A stretch of 64,000 bases of DNA from Acidovorax sp. RAC01 (GTDB lineage Bacteria > Pseudomonadota > Gammaproteobacteria > Burkholderiales > Burkholderiaceae_C): assembly GCF_001714725.1 (NCBI RefSeq), contig NZ_CP016447.1, forward strand, positions 372,001 through 436,000. Reading direction: 5' to 3'. The notes under the pieces were generated by a model. It saw only the letters and a program-made list of their open reading frames with translations, did not search any database and was not told the DNA's origin. How positions within the stretch are numbered: the first letter of the stretch is position 1; each line of letters starts with the position of its first letter. This document shows, in pieces, positions 54,318-63,821 of this stretch. A program made the translations under genes and the position numbers.

Positions 54318-55400
54318 TCAGATCTTGGCGCCGTTCATGTACTGGTTGAACGGGTACTCGGAGAAGCGGTTCCACAGGATCTGGTCACGCTGGAACGCAC
54401 GCATGTCTTCGTAGATCTTCTTGAACTCAGGCGACTTGGCGCTGTGTTCTGCGTAGACTTCCATGCAGGCCTTGAAGCCGGCATCGATGATCGCCTTGGG
54501 GAACGCGGTGAGCTTGGTCTTTTCGGCCACCAGCTTCTTCAGGGCGATCGGGTTGTACGCATCGTACTTGGACGTCATGTCTGCAGCGGCCACGGTCATG
54601 GCGGCGTTCAGGATGGCCTTGTTTTCGTCCGACAGGGTCGCATACTTCTTGTTGTTCACGAAGAACTCAAGGTCTGCACCACCTTCCCACCAGCCGGGGT
54701 AGTAGTAGAACGGAGCCACCTTGCTGAAGCCCAGCTTGGCATCGTCGTAGGGGCCCACGAACTCGGCAGCGTCCAGCGTGCCCTTTTCGAGCGCCTGGTA
54801 GATATCGCCGGCAGGCATGTTTTGCGCCACCACGCCCAGCTTGGCCATGGCTTCACCGAACACGCCGCCGCCCATGCGCATCTTCAGACCCTTGAGGTCT
54901 TCCACCGTCTTGATTTCCTTGCGGTACCAGCCGCCCATCTGGGTACCGGTGTTGCCGCCGCTGGCGGTGAAGAAGTTGTACTTTTCAAAGAACGCATCCA
55001 TCAGCTTGGCGCCGTTGCCGTATTTCTTCCAGGCAGCGGACTGGCGTGCGGTCAGGCCAAAGGGCACTGCGCAGCTGAAGGCGAAGATGGGGTCCTTGCC
55101 GGTGAAGTAGTACGCAGCGGACTGCGCCATGTCGATGTTGTCGGCCTGCAAGGCGTCCACCACGCCGAAGGCGGGCATCAGTTCGCCGGCAGGGTGCACG
55201 GAAATTTCAAACTTGCCGCCCGACATGGCCTTGACCGTGCGGGACAGCATTTCGGCGCTGCCGAAAATCGTGTCCAGGGACTTGGGGAAACTGGAGGCCA
55301 GGCGCCAGCGCACTGCAGCCTGCGCGTGTACGGCAGGCGCAACGCCAGCGGCGAGCACACCTGCGATACCAGCGTGCTTGATGATTGAGCGACGATCCAT
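54318..55400 (-). CDS. TRAP transporter substrate-binding protein, TakP-like (copy 1)
   Basis: A 360-residue periplasmic receptor. A twin-arginine-like signal (MDRRSIIKHAGIAG, cleavage near VHAQA) precedes a DctP-type fold. TakP features are WRLASSFPKSLDTIFG, GGNTGTQMGGWYRKEI, LEKGTLDAAEFVGPYDD and APFYYYPGWWEGG, the substrate-pocket region. The best match is to 2-oxo-acid (pyruvate/2-oxobutyrate) receptors, with substrate inferred only from family. It is followed by its own terminator. Convergent with the dctQM-type permease genes, and paralogous to the next gene. Confidence 0.92.
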   Translation of the reverse strand: MDRRSIIKHAGIAGVLAAGVAPAVHAQAAVRWRLASSFPKSLDTIFGSAEMLSRTVKAMSGGKFEISVHPAGELMPAFGVVDALQADNIDMAQSAAYYFTGKDPIFAFSCAVPFGLTARQSAAWKKYGNGAKLMDAFFEKYNFFTASGGNTGTQMGGWYRKEIKTVEDLKGLKMRMGGGVFGEAMAKLGVVAQNMPAGDIYQALEKGTLDAAEFVGPYDDAKLGFSKVAPFYYYPGWWEGGADLEFFVNNKKYATLSDENKAILNAAMTVAAADMTSKYDAYNPIALKKLVAEKTKLTAFPKAIIDAGFKACMEVYAEHSAKSPEFKKIYEDMRAFQRDQILWNRFSEYPFNQYMNGAKI

Positions 55401-55631
55401 AAGTTCTCTCCGAGATGTAGTTGGCAAAAGCTGACCGGAAGTGTTGTGTACCCCAAGCCAGTGGGTGGGTTGTCCAGCACGATTGTAGAAATACGACCCT
55501 GGCGGACCCTGCGGGTTTTCCCCCGCAATCGGGCCAAGCGCCCCAAGCCTTCAGGATTCTGCAAGCCTCGTCTTCGGGCCGTATTGCGCAGCGCGAACTG
55601 TGCCTGAAGGGCCTGTGGCCGCAAGCCGTTT

Positions 55632-56714
55632 TCAGATCCGCTGTGCCGACATGAAGCTGTCGTAACGTGCTTCTGCGAAGCGGTACCAGAATATCTGGTC
55701 ACGCTGAAAGTTGCGCATGTCTGCGTAGATTTTTTTCCACTGCGCGCTGCGCGATTCATTCAAGGCAAACACCTCCATGGCCGCACGGAACGATGCGTCT
55801 AGCACGGGCAGTGAAAAGGGCAACACCTTGGTCTTGGCCACCACCAGCTGCTTGAGGGCGTTGGGATTCAAGGCGTCGTACTTGGCCAGCATGTCGGCAT
55901 GCGACAGAGAGGACGCGGCCCTGACGATGGCCCGGTATTCGGCCGGCAGTGCCTCGTAGGCCTTGCGGTTGACGAGAAAGTCCAGCTCCAGCCCGCCCTC
56001 CCACCAGCCGGGGTAGTAATAGTAGGGCGCCACCTTGTTGAGCCCCAGCTTCTGGTCGTCGTAAGGGCCAACCCACTCCGCTGCGTCGATGCTTCGCTTT
56101 TGCAGGGCCTCGTAGATTTCACCCCCTGGCATGTCCACCGGAATGACGCCCATCGCGGCCATCACTTCACCCACCAGCCCACCGCCCAGGCGCATGCGCA
56201 TTCCCTTGAAATCCGTGCCATGCCGGATTTCCTTGAGGTACCAGCCCCCCATTTGCGTACCGGTATTTCCGCCGGCAAAGCTGACCATGTTGTAACCCGC
56301 ATAGAACTCGTCCATGAGGCGCCGGCCGTTGCCATGCAGCATCCACGCATTCATCTGCCGCGCATTGAAGCCGAACGGTATGGCGGACCCCAGGGCGAAT
56401 GCCTGATTGCGAGCATAGAAGTAGTAAGGAGCGGTGTGGGCAATCTCCACCGTGCCGCCCTGCACGGCATCGAGCACGCCAAAGGCCGGCATCAGCTCGC
56501 CCGCTGCATGCACCTCGATCTCGAACCGGCCGGCGGACAGCGCCTTGACCTCCCGGGCAAACACCGTGGCCCCGCCATAAATCGTGTCGAGCGACTTCGG
56601 AAAGCTGGACGCCAGGCGCCACCGCACTGCGGTCTGCGCATGCACCGCAGGGGACATGCCAGTCGCAAGCACGCTGGCAATGCCTGCATGCCGAATGGCG
56701 GAACGACGATCCAT
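55632..56714 (-). CDS. TRAP transporter substrate-binding protein, TakP-like (copy 2)
   Basis: Exactly the same length (360 residues) as the neighbouring receptor, with a matching signal (MDRRSAIRHAGIASVLATG) and matching pocket motifs (GGNTGTQMGGWYLKEI, IDAAEWVGPYDD, APYYYYPGWWEGG). It is a tandem duplicate that has diverged, so it may have a different ligand preference. The 231-base gap between the copies is a likely separate promoter for copy 1. The ATG at 56714 was chosen because it aligns with copy 1; an upstream start at 56735 is less likely. Confidence 0.92.
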   Translation of the reverse strand: MDRRSAIRHAGIASVLATGMSPAVHAQTAVRWRLASSFPKSLDTIYGGATVFAREVKALSAGRFEIEVHAAGELMPAFGVLDAVQGGTVEIAHTAPYYFYARNQAFALGSAIPFGFNARQMNAWMLHGNGRRLMDEFYAGYNMVSFAGGNTGTQMGGWYLKEIRHGTDFKGMRMRLGGGLVGEVMAAMGVIPVDMPGGEIYEALQKRSIDAAEWVGPYDDQKLGLNKVAPYYYYPGWWEGGLELDFLVNRKAYEALPAEYRAIVRAASSLSHADMLAKYDALNPNALKQLVVAKTKVLPFSLPVLDASFRAAMEVFALNESRSAQWKKIYADMRNFQRDQIFWYRFAEARYDSFMSAQRI

Positions 56715-56865
56715 GGGGGGTGTCTCCGAAATCAAAGACGTGGCGCAAGGCCACGCTGACGGGTGAGGGGCCGCTGAAAACCCTGGGGCATTCTAGGTCT
56801 GCGCCCAAGGCACAACCGTTGTCGATAACCCCAACACCCGCCCTGGGGACGTCACCAATGGAGGA

Positions 56866-58755
56866 TCACGGCACGAAGCGCGCCCGGATGGACCGCTCGA
56901 TGCCCGCAGCATCCAGCCCCTGCAACGCCAGCAGCCGCGCCGGGTCGCCGTGTTCGATGAATACATCGGGCAAACCGAGCTGGAGCACCGGGCGCACGAT
57001 GCCCATGGCGTTCAGTGCCTCGGTCACGGCACTGCCAGCGCCGCCCATGATGGCGCCCTCTTCAACAGTGACCAGGGCATCGTGGCTTTGCGCCACCTCG
57101 CGCAGCAGCGCCTCGTCCACCGGCTTGGCCCAGCGCATGTTGACCACGGTGGCATCGAGCTTTTCGCCTGCTTCCAGGGCCGGGTACAGCAGCGTGCCGA
57201 AAGCCAGAATGGCGATGCGCGGCGCGGGGGCCGCGGCATCGGCAGCGCCCTTGCGCACGCGGCGCACCTCGCCCTTGCCGAACGGCAGGCCTTCCAGGCT
57301 GGCCAGCGGCAGGGCACCTGCGCCGCTGCCGCGCGGGTAGCGCACGGCCACTGGGTGGTCTTGTTCGTAGGCCGTGGTCAGCAACTGGCGGCACTCGCGC
57401 TCGTCGGCCGGGCAGGCCATGCTCATGTTGGGAATGCAGCGCACAAACGGGATGTCGTACGCGCCCGCATGGGTGGCGCCATCGGCACCCACCAGGCCCG
57501 CACGGTCCAGCGCAAACACCACCGGCAGCTTCTGCAGCGCCACGTCGTGGACGAGCTGGTCGTACCCGCGCTGCAGGAAGGTGGAGTAGATGGCCACCAC
57601 GGGCTTCACACCTTCACAGGCCATGCCGGCCGCAAACGTGACGGCGTGCTGCTCGGCAATGCCAACGTCGTAGTAGCGGTCGGGGAAGCGCTTTTCGAAC
57701 TCGACCATGCCCGAGCCTTCGCGCATGGCGGGGGTGATGCCCACCAACCGCCCATCGTGGGCAGCCATGTCGCACAGCCACTGGCCGAACACCTGCGTGA
57801 ACGTGAGCTTCGGCGCAGCGGTGCTGGCCACCAGCCCCACGGCGGGGTCGAACTTGCCGGGGCCGTGGTAGGCCACGGGGTCGGCCTCGGCCAGCTTGTA
57901 GCCCTGGCCCTTCTTGGTGACCACATGCAGGAACTGCGGGCCCTTGAGGCTCTTGATGTTCTCCAGCGTCGGGATCAGCGAATCCAGGTCGTGCCCGTCG
58001 ATGGGGCCGATGTAGTTGAAGCCGAACTTCTCGAACAGCGTAGCCGGCACCACCATACCCTTGGCCTGCTGCTCAAAGCGCTTGGCCAGCTCCAGCAGAG
58101 GGGGCACGGGCTTGAGCACCGTCTTGCCCACGTTCTTGGCCGCGGCGTAGAACTGGCCGCTCATCAGCTGGGCCAGGTAGCGGTTGAGGGCACCCACGGG
58201 CGGGCTGATGCTCATGTCGTTGTCGTTGAGCACCACCAGCAGGTTGGCGTCCGACACACCACCGTTGTTCAGCGCCTCGAACGCCATGCCGGCGCTCATC
58301 GCGCCGTCACCGATGATGGCGACCGCATGGCGGTTCTCACCCTTGCGCCGGGCGGCCATGGCCATGCCCAGCGCTGCCGAGATGCTGGTGCTGGAGTGCG
58401 CGGTGCCGAAGGTGTCGTAGGGGCTCTCGGTGCGCTGCGGAAAGCCCGAAATCCCGCCGAGCTGGCGCAGGGTGTGCATGCGGTCGCGCCGGCCGGTCAG
58501 GATCTTGTGCGGATAGGTCTGGTGGCCCACGTCCCACACCAGGCGGTCTTCCGGCGTGTTGAATACGTGGTGCAGGGCCACCGTGAGTTCGACCGTGCCC
58601 AGGTTGGAGCTGAGGTGCCCGCCGGTGCGCGAGACGCTTTCCAGCACGAAGCCGCGCAGCTCGGCGGCCAGCACCTTGAGATCGACGCGCGAGAGCTTGC
58701 GCAGGTCCGAAGGGTAGTTGATCGTCTGCAGCAAAGGAAAGATTGTCGTGGACAT
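56866..58755 (-). CDS. dxs: 1-deoxy-D-xylulose-5-phosphate synthase
   Basis: A 629-residue thiamin-diphosphate enzyme that condenses pyruvate and glyceraldehyde-3-phosphate in the first step of the MEP isoprenoid pathway. It has the cofactor motif [15 protein letters not shown], the N-terminal [28 protein letters not shown] and the transketolase signature [13 protein letters not shown]. It is downstream of ispA, with ~120 bases between that include a family A repeat. Pathway genes lie together. Confidence 0.97.
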   Translation of the reverse strand: MSTTIFPLLQTINYPSDLRKLSRVDLKVLAAELRGFVLESVSRTGGHLSSNLGTVELTVALHHVFNTPEDRLVWDVGHQTYPHKILTGRRDRMHTLRQLGGISGFPQRTESPYDTFGTAHSSTSISAALGMAMAARRKGENRHAVAIIGDGAMSAGMAFEALNNGGVSDANLLVVLNDNDMSISPPVGALNRYLAQLMSGQFYAAAKNVGKTVLKPVPPLLELAKRFEQQAKGMVVPATLFEKFGFNYIGPIDGHDLDSLIPTLENIKSLKGPQFLHVVTKKGQGYKLAEADPVAYHGPGKFDPAVGLVASTAAPKLTFTQVFGQWLCDMAAHDGRLVGITPAMREGSGMVEFEKRFPDRYYDVGIAEQHAVTFAAGMACEGVKPVVAIYSTFLQRGYDQLVHDVALQKLPVVFALDRAGLVGADGATHAGAYDIPFVRCIPNMSMACPADERECRQLLTTAYEQDHPVAVRYPRGSGAGALPLASLEGLPFGKGEVRRVRKGAADAAAPAPRIAILAFGTLLYPALEAGEKLDATVVNMRWAKPVDEALLREVAQSHDALVTVEEGAIMGGAGSAVTEALNAMGIVRPVLQLGLPDVFIEHGDPARLLALQGLDAAGIERSIRARFVP

Positions 58756-58805
58756 TGCTATATTTTTTGTAGCTTAAAACGCATATTGAGCATGCGCTAC
58801 AGGCC
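58756..58805. repeat. Interspersed repeat family A between ispA and dxs
   Basis: GCTATATTTTTTGTAGCTTA, then CATATTGAG and CATGCGCTACAGG. It abuts the dxs start codon on the plus-strand side, so it lies in the dxs leader and probably affects its 5' untranslated region. Its end matches the copy inside tupA. Confidence 0.7.
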
Positions 58806-58876
58806 ATTCAGGCACCAAAACCGCCCCAGCGCAGGCGCAGGAGACGACCGGGCGGCGGTATCGGCAGGGGTGCATG

Positions 58877-59839
58877 TCAGTGCGAGCGGCGCACCACCAT
58901 GGCCGCCAGGGCTGCCAGTGCGCGCGTGTCGGGCAAGCCGCTGCGAACCAGCGCCGCCAGGGCTTCGGCCAGCAGCTCGTATGCATAGGCCTGCGCCCGC
59001 TCCAGCCCCAGCAGTGAAACATAGGTGGGCTTGTCGGCAGCGGCGTCCTTGCCCGCCGTCTTGCCCAGCGTGGCCGAGTCCGCCACCACGTCCAGGATGT
59101 CATCCACGACCTGGAACGCCAGCCCCACCGTAGCGCCGTAGGCCGACAGCGCGCCAAAGGCGTCGGGCGTGGCCTGGCCGCAGACCGCACCCATCAGCAC
59201 GCTGCCCTGCAGCAAGGCGCCGGTCTTGAGGCGGTGCATGTGGCGCAGCTCGTCTTCGGTCAGGGCGCGGCCCACGCTGGCCAGATCGATGGCCTGCCCG
59301 CCAGCCATGCCGGCCGACCCGGCAGCGCGTGCCAGCAGGCGGCACAGCGTGGCCTGGATGGCGGGGGGGATGCTGGCATCGGCGTCTTCCGGGGCCAGCA
59401 ATTCAAAGGCAAAGGCCTGCAGGGCATCACCAGCGAGGAGAGCCTGCGCCTGGCCAAACTGCACGTGCACCGTGGGCTTGCCGCGGCGCAAGACATCGTT
59501 GTCCATGCAGGGCATGTCGTCGTGCACCAGTGAGTACGCGTGGATCAGCTCCACTGCGCAAGCCGCGCGCAGGGCAGCCTCGGCGTGGAACCGCGCGCCC
59601 TGCCCTGAACCGCTGCAGGCTGCCTCATGCGCAGCCAGCACCAGCAGGGGCCGCAGGCGTTTGCCGCCGTCGAGCACGGCGTAGCGCATGGCTTCCCCCA
59701 GCCCGGCGGGCGCACCATGGCCCACCCAGCGGTCCAGCGCAGCTTCCACCGCGGTCAGATGGGCCTGGCTCCAGGCCGTGAAATCGATGGCTTGCATGTC
59801 TTGGGTGTGCGCAGCCACGGGCGCGGCAAAGGCACTCAT
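58877..59839 (-). CDS. ispA: Farnesyl/geranyl diphosphate synthase (polyprenyl synthetase)
   Basis: A 320-residue prenyltransferase making farnesyl diphosphate from isopentenyl and dimethylallyl diphosphates. It has the first Asp-rich motif [15 protein letters not shown], the second VDDILD, and [10 protein letters not shown] chose the ATG at 59839 because it overlaps the xseB stop (ATGA). ATG at 59851 would add four residues. The order xseB-ispA-dxs is standard in many proteobacteria. Confidence 0.96.
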   Translation of the reverse strand: MSAFAAPVAAHTQDMQAIDFTAWSQAHLTAVEAALDRWVGHGAPAGLGEAMRYAVLDGGKRLRPLLVLAAHEAACSGSGQGARFHAEAALRAACAVELIHAYSLVHDDMPCMDNDVLRRGKPTVHVQFGQAQALLAGDALQAFAFELLAPEDADASIPPAIQATLCRLLARAAGSAGMAGGQAIDLASVGRALTEDELRHMHRLKTGALLQGSVLMGAVCGQATPDAFGALSAYGATVGLAFQVVDDILDVVADSATLGKTAGKDAAADKPTYVSLLGLERAQAYAYELLAEALAALVRSGLPDTRALAALAAMVVRRSH

Positions 59840-60078
59840 TCCTGCGTCCATGGCTGGAGCTGGCCTTCGTCCAGCACCTTGATCTGGTCCTGCACGGCTT
59901 CGAGCCGGTCCCGGCAAAAAGCGAGCAGGGTGGCGCCACGCTGGTAGCCCGCCAGCATCTGGTCGAGGGGCATCTGGCCCGACTCGATGCTGCCCACGAG
60001 CTGCTCCAGCTCCTGCAGGGCAGCCTCATAGCTGACCGGGTCGGAGGGAGGCGCGGAAGGGGCTGGCGATTTGGGCAT
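59836..60078 (-). CDS. xseB: Exonuclease VII small subunit
   Basis: An 80-residue protein with the XseB signature [33 protein letters not shown] and a C-terminal [13 protein letters not shown] helix. It stabilises XseA in degradation of single-stranded DNA. First gene of the isoprenoid operon; the ispA ATG overlaps its stop. Confidence 0.96.
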   Translation of the reverse strand: MPKSPAPSAPPSDPVSYEAALQELEQLVGSIESGQMPLDQMLAGYQRGATLLAFCRDRLEAVQDQIKVLDEGQLQPWTQE

Positions 60079-60343
60079 AGGGGGCGACGGGGGAGCGCGA
60101 ATGCAAAACCGAAGATTTTAGGCGCAGCCCCGTATGCAGGTTTGCCCGGCGTCCCCACAGGGCCATGGTCCGGGGATGATCGACCATCGCCTCCTTGGCC
60201 CAGGGGGCGCTGGCTTTACCGCGCGGGGCGGGCCCTGCCCCGTCGCCGGGCAGGGCCACGGCGCGGCGTTGCGCCAGATCAGTGAATCGCCAACCGGCAC
60301 TTTTCAATACACATAAGCAAGATGCGGGAATAACCCCACCGCC

Positions 60344-60349
60344 TATAAT
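60344..60349 (+). promoter_or_regulatory. Candidate -10 element upstream of the Rieske oxygenase gene
   Basis: A perfect TATAAT in CCTATAATCC, 115 bases before the Rieske gene start; no good -35 hexamer is seen at the right distance. The rest of the ~385-base region between xseB and this gene holds a hairpin at 60366-60385 and no other gene. Confidence 0.55.
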
Positions 60350-60365
60350 CCCATTCCCTTTCGAG

Positions 60366-60385
60366 CCGGCTACCTTCTGAGCCGG
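60366..60385 (+). terminator. Hairpin with T-rich tail between promoter and Rieske gene (possible attenuator)
   Basis: Arms CCGGCT / AGCCGG with an 8-base loop, followed by TTTTCTTTTTCC. It lies only ~15 bases after the TATAAT, so it would form in a very short leader. It could be an attenuator, or the terminator of an upstream unit whose source I cannot see. The stem is only six base pairs. Confidence 0.5.
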
Positions 60386-60464
60386 TTTTCTTTTTCCAGA
60401 TGCGCTCTCCCAGGCGCACCTCCCGCACTTTCTCCCTGTGGGGAGTCTTTAGGTCAGGTCACCC

Positions 60465-61616
60465 ATGTCTGATTTAAGTCTTCAACTGCAGCAGGCTGCA
60501 AGCCAACTACCAGTTTCAAGCTACTTTGACGATGCGCTGTTCCAGCGCGAGCTGGACACCATCTTCCAGCGCGGGCCCCGCTACGTGGGGCACCAGCTGG
60601 CCGTACCGAACGCAGGCGACTACTACGCGCTGCCCCAGGAGGGCGAAGGCCGCGCGCTGGTGCGCAATGCCCAGGGCGGGGTGGAACTGGTGTCCAACGT
60701 GTGCCGCCACCGCCAGGCGGTCATGCTCAAGGGCAAGGGATCGCTGCACACCCAGCAAAAGGGCAGCGCGGGCGGCAACATCGTGTGCCCACTGCACCGC
60801 TGGACCTACAGCCCCAAGGGCGAGCTGCTGGGCGCCCCGCATTTCGCCCACGACCCGTGCCTGAACCTCAACAACTACAAGCTGCGCGAGTGGAACGGCC
60901 TGCTGTTTGAGGACAACGGTTATGACGTTGCGGCCGACCTGGCCCACATGGGCCCGCAGGCCGACCTGAGCTTTGAGGGCTACGTGCTCGACCACGTGGA
61001 AATGCACGAGTGCAACTACAACTGGAAGACCTTCATCGAGGTCTATCTGGAGGACTACCACGTAGGCCCCTTCCACCCGGGGCTGGGCAGCTTTGTGACG
61101 TGTGACGACCTGCGCTGGGAATTCGGCCAGAACTATTCGGTGCAGACGGTGGGCGTGGCCAACCGGCTGGGCAAGGCCGGCAGCCCGGTGTACGAGCGCT
61201 GGCACAAGGCGCTGCTGGACTATCGCGAAGGTAAGCCGCCCAAATACGGCGCCATCTGGCTCACGCTGTACCCGCACATCATGGTCGAGTGGTACCCGCA
61301 CGTGCTCACGGTGTCCACGCTGCACCCCATCAGCCCGACGAAGACCATGAACATGGTGCAGTTCTACTACCCCGAGGAAATCGCGGCATTCGAGCGCGAA
61401 TTCGTCGAGGCGCAGAAGGCTGCGTACATGGAAACCTGCATCGAGGACGACGAGATCGGCGAGCGCATGGATGCCGGCCGCAAGGCGTTGCTGGCGCGTG
61501 GCGACAACGAGGTCGGCCCCTACCAGAGCCCGATGGAAGATGGCATGCAACACTTTCATGAGTGGTACAGGGAAGTAATGCCCCCCCCTGAGTCGCCTTT
61601 GGCGCCTTCCCCCTGA
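60465..61616 (+). CDS. Rieske non-haem iron oxygenase alpha subunit
   Basis: A 383-residue oxygenase with a Rieske domain (VCRHRQAV ... CPLHRWTY) and a catalytic domain with ligands in FIEVYLEDYHVGPFHPGL (Asp/His/His triad region). The linker between CxH and CxxH is 25 residues, about eight longer than the usual 15-17, with an insertion HTQQKGSAGG. It resembles choline/carnitine-monooxygenase-like or uncharacterised single-component oxygenases; no reductase gene is next to it. The last residues (PPPESPLAPSP) and stop come from a GC-rich repeat. Substrate unknown. Confidence 0.9.
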   Translation: MSDLSLQLQQAASQLPVSSYFDDALFQRELDTIFQRGPRYVGHQLAVPNAGDYYALPQEGEGRALVRNAQGGVELVSNVCRHRQAVMLKGKGSLHTQQKGSAGGNIVCPLHRWTYSPKGELLGAPHFAHDPCLNLNNYKLREWNGLLFEDNGYDVAADLAHMGPQADLSFEGYVLDHVEMHECNYNWKTFIEVYLEDYHVGPFHPGLGSFVTCDDLRWEFGQNYSVQTVGVANRLGKAGSPVYERWHKALLDYREGKPPKYGAIWLTLYPHIMVEWYPHVLTVSTLHPISPTKTMNMVQFYYPEEIAAFEREFVEAQKAAYMETCIEDDEIGERMDAGRKALLARGDNEVGPYQSPMEDGMQHFHEWYREVMPPPESPLAPSP

Positions 61617-61690
61617 GGGGGACGCACCCAGCGCACGCAAGCAAGGCGCCGCATCCGCAGCGGGGCGGCCCTTGCGCGGGGGCGCTGGTA
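61581..61690 (+). repeat. GC-rich interspersed repeat family B, copy 2
   Basis: CCCCCCTGAGTCGCCTTTGG, CGCCTTCCCCCTGAGGGGGA, then AGCGGGGCGGCCCTTGCGCG. It is collinear with the minus strand of 35836-35953, but the long stem of that copy is deleted or replaced here. It supplies the Rieske gene's final codons and stop. Confidence 0.75.
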
Positions 61691-61794
61691 TCGGCGTCGC
61701 GCCTGCTTTCAAGGTCTGGACCTGCTTCAGAGGCATTGATTTTTGAAATCTCAAACAGCGTCGTGAATCCCGCCCATTCATGGCGATGGCCCGA

Positions 61795-61856
61795 ATCGCT
61801 CTCATTACAATAGCTGCCACTGCTTGACCAACAAGCGCTGGCAGCTATTTTCTTAT
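61795..61856. repeat. Interspersed repeat family A upstream of the EamA gene
   Basis: ATCGCTCTCATTACAATAGC, then GACCAACAAGCGCTGGCAGC and TATTTTC. Its inner arms ATAGCTGCCA / TGGCAGCTAT form a strong hairpin, making this the clearest palindrome of the family. Confidence 0.75.
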
Positions 61857-61896
61857 CTGCACCCTGTGGTGCGCTCACCCAACTGTCTGCTCCCTG

Positions 61897-62808
61897 ATGC
61901 AAGCCCTCTGGATGGTGTTGGCCGCGTTCCTGTTTGCGAGCATGGGCGTGTGCGTGAAGATCGCTTCGGGCTTCTTCAATTCGGCCGAACTCGTGTTCTA
62001 CCGCGGCCTCATCGGCATTGCCATGCTGTGGCTGCTGGCGCGCAGCCAGCGCGTCACGCTGGCCACCGCCTACCCTGGCATGCACGCCTGGCGCAGCCTG
62101 GTGGGTGTCGCGTCGCTGGGGGCGTGGTTCTATGCCATTGCCCACCTGCCGCTGGCCACCGCCATGACGCTCAACTACATGAGCAGTGTGTGGATCGCCG
62201 CCTTCCTCGTGGGCGGCACGCTGCTGGCATGGCGCCCTTCGGCCACGTCGCCGCGCCCTGCCCTGCAAGGCACCCTCATCGTCACCGTGCTGACGGGTTT
62301 CGCCGGCGTGGTGATGATGCTGCGGCCCAGCCTGGACCAGAACCAGGGCTTTGCCGGGATGATCGGCCTCATGTCGGGCATGACCGCTGCGTTTGCGTAC
62401 ATGCAGGTGATGGCGCTGTCGCGCCTGGGGGAGCCGGAGTCGCGCACGGTTTTCTACTTTGCGGTGGGCTCGGCGGTGGCGGGCGGTGGGGCGATGCTGT
62501 TCACCGGCGTATCGCAGTGGCCCGGCTGGCAGGCGCTGTGGCTGCTGCCCATCGGCATCCTGGCCGCTGGCGGGCAGCTGTGCATGACGCGCGCCTATGC
62601 CAGCGCCAAGACCCAGCGCGGCACGCTGGTGGTGGCCAACCTGCAGTATTCGGGCATCGTGTTTGCCGCCGCCTACAGCGTGGTGCTGTTCGGCGACCAG
62701 CTTCCGCCCATTGCCTGGGCAGGCATGGCCCTGATCGTGGGCAGCGGCATTGCGGCGACCGTGCTGCGCGCGCGGGCTGCGCCGGGCACACCCGCCGAAG
62801 AGCACTGA
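61897..62808 (+). CDS. EamA-family (DMT superfamily) transporter
   Basis: A 303-residue permease with ten helices in two EamA repeats (MVLAAFLFASMGVCVKIASG near the start; GMIGLMSGMTAAFAYMQVMALSR mid-protein). LPLATAMTLNYMSSVWIAAF and LVVANLQYSGIVFAAAYSVVLFGDQLPPIAWAGMALIVGSG are typical. Family members export amino acids or other metabolites; the substrate is not identifiable. It is followed 110 bases later by the sulfurtransferase. Confidence 0.92.
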   Translation: MQALWMVLAAFLFASMGVCVKIASGFFNSAELVFYRGLIGIAMLWLLARSQRVTLATAYPGMHAWRSLVGVASLGAWFYAIAHLPLATAMTLNYMSSVWIAAFLVGGTLLAWRPSATSPRPALQGTLIVTVLTGFAGVVMMLRPSLDQNQGFAGMIGLMSGMTAAFAYMQVMALSRLGEPESRTVFYFAVGSAVAGGGAMLFTGVSQWPGWQALWLLPIGILAAGGQLCMTRAYASAKTQRGTLVVANLQYSGIVFAAAYSVVLFGDQLPPIAWAGMALIVGSGIAATVLRARAAPGTPAEEH

Positions 62809-62918
62809 TTCAGGCACGCGATGGACGCGCGAATGCATGCTTACCCAAGGAAACCCCGGTCCCGGTCGGGTTGGCCACAATGTGTGGCATCCCATCAATC
62901 ACTGGCGAGCACCCGCAG

Positions 62919-63821
62919 ATGACTACCTACACCACCCTCATTTCCGCCACTGAACTGCAGGCACTGATGGCCAGCGGCGCACCGCTGATGGTGTTTGACT
63001 GCAGTTCCGACCTGATGCAGCCCAGCGCCGGTCGGCAGCAGTACGCCACCGCGCACATCCCCGGCGCGGTGTTTGCAGACCTGAACGAGAACCTCAGCGC
63101 AAAACATGGCGCGCCCGGCGCCACCGGCACCCTGACGGCGCAAGAAGCCGACATGCCCGCATCCGGCGGGCGCCACCCGCTGCCCAGCCGCGAACGCTTC
63201 GCCATGTGGCTGAGCAGCGTGGGCTTTGCCAACGGCATGCAGGCCGTGGTGTATGACCGCCAGGGCGCCAACTACTGCGGCCGCCTGTGGTGGATGCTCA
63301 AGTGGGCTGGCCACGATGCCGTGGCCGTGCTCGACGGCGGGCTGCAGGCCTGGCAGGCGGCGGGCGGCGCGGTCCACGCGGGCGACGCGCCGGCACACTT
63401 CCAGTCGAATTTCACGCTGGGCGCGCCGCTGCGACAGCTGGCCACGGCCGACCAGGTGCTGGCCGGGCTGGGCCAAGCCGGGCAGACAGTGATCGACGCG
63501 CGGGCTGCACCCCGTTTTCGCGGCGAGGTCGAGCCGCTGGACCCGGTGGCCGGGCACATCCCCGGCGCACTCAACCGGCCTTTTGTGCAGAACATCGGCG
63601 AAGACGGCCGTTTCAAGCCCGCGCATGTGCTGCGCGCAGAGTTTGACGCGCTGCTGGCCGGGCGCGATGCGCGCACCGTGGTGCACCAGTGCGGCAGCGG
63701 CGTGAGCGCTGTGCCCAACCTGCTGGCCATGGAGATCGCGGGGCTGGGGCCCACTGCCCTGTTTGCCGGCAGCTGGAGCGAGTGGTGCAGCGACCCGGCA
63801 CGGCCGGTCGAGCGCGGCTGA
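62919..63821 (+). CDS. sseA: 3-mercaptopyruvate sulfurtransferase (two-rhodanese protein)
   Basis: A 300-residue protein with an inactive N-terminal rhodanese domain (YATAHIPGAVFADLNENLS, YDRQGANYCGRLWWML) and an active C-terminal one (VIDARAAPRFRG, GHIPGALNRPF). The catalytic Cys is at residue 258 in HQCGSGVSA, the loop form favouring 3-mercaptopyruvate over thiosulfate. It transfers sulfur to cyanide or thiols. The ATG at 62919 gives the usual family length; the open frame runs much further upstream but overlaps the EamA gene as a shadow. Confidence 0.94.
   Translation: MTTYTTLISATELQALMASGAPLMVFDCSSDLMQPSAGRQQYATAHIPGAVFADLNENLSAKHGAPGATGTLTAQEADMPASGGRHPLPSRERFAMWLSSVGFANGMQAVVYDRQGANYCGRLWWMLKWAGHDAVAVLDGGLQAWQAAGGAVHAGDAPAHFQSNFTLGAPLRQLATADQVLAGLGQAGQTVIDARAAPRFRGEVEPLDPVAGHIPGALNRPFVQNIGEDGRFKPAHVLRAEFDALLAGRDARTVVHQCGSGVSAVPNLLAMEIAGLGPTALFAGSWSEWCSDPARPVERG

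Noticed and set aside
56950..59133. A 727-codon open frame antisense to dxs
   Set aside because: Shadow frame of dxs; low-complexity His/Gly/Gln sequence with no domain.
61824..62918. Long upstream extension of the sulfurtransferase frame across the EamA gene
   Set aside because: The EamA permease in the other frame is clear, and the extension has Arg/Ala/Gly shadow composition. The sulfurtransferase starts at 62919.
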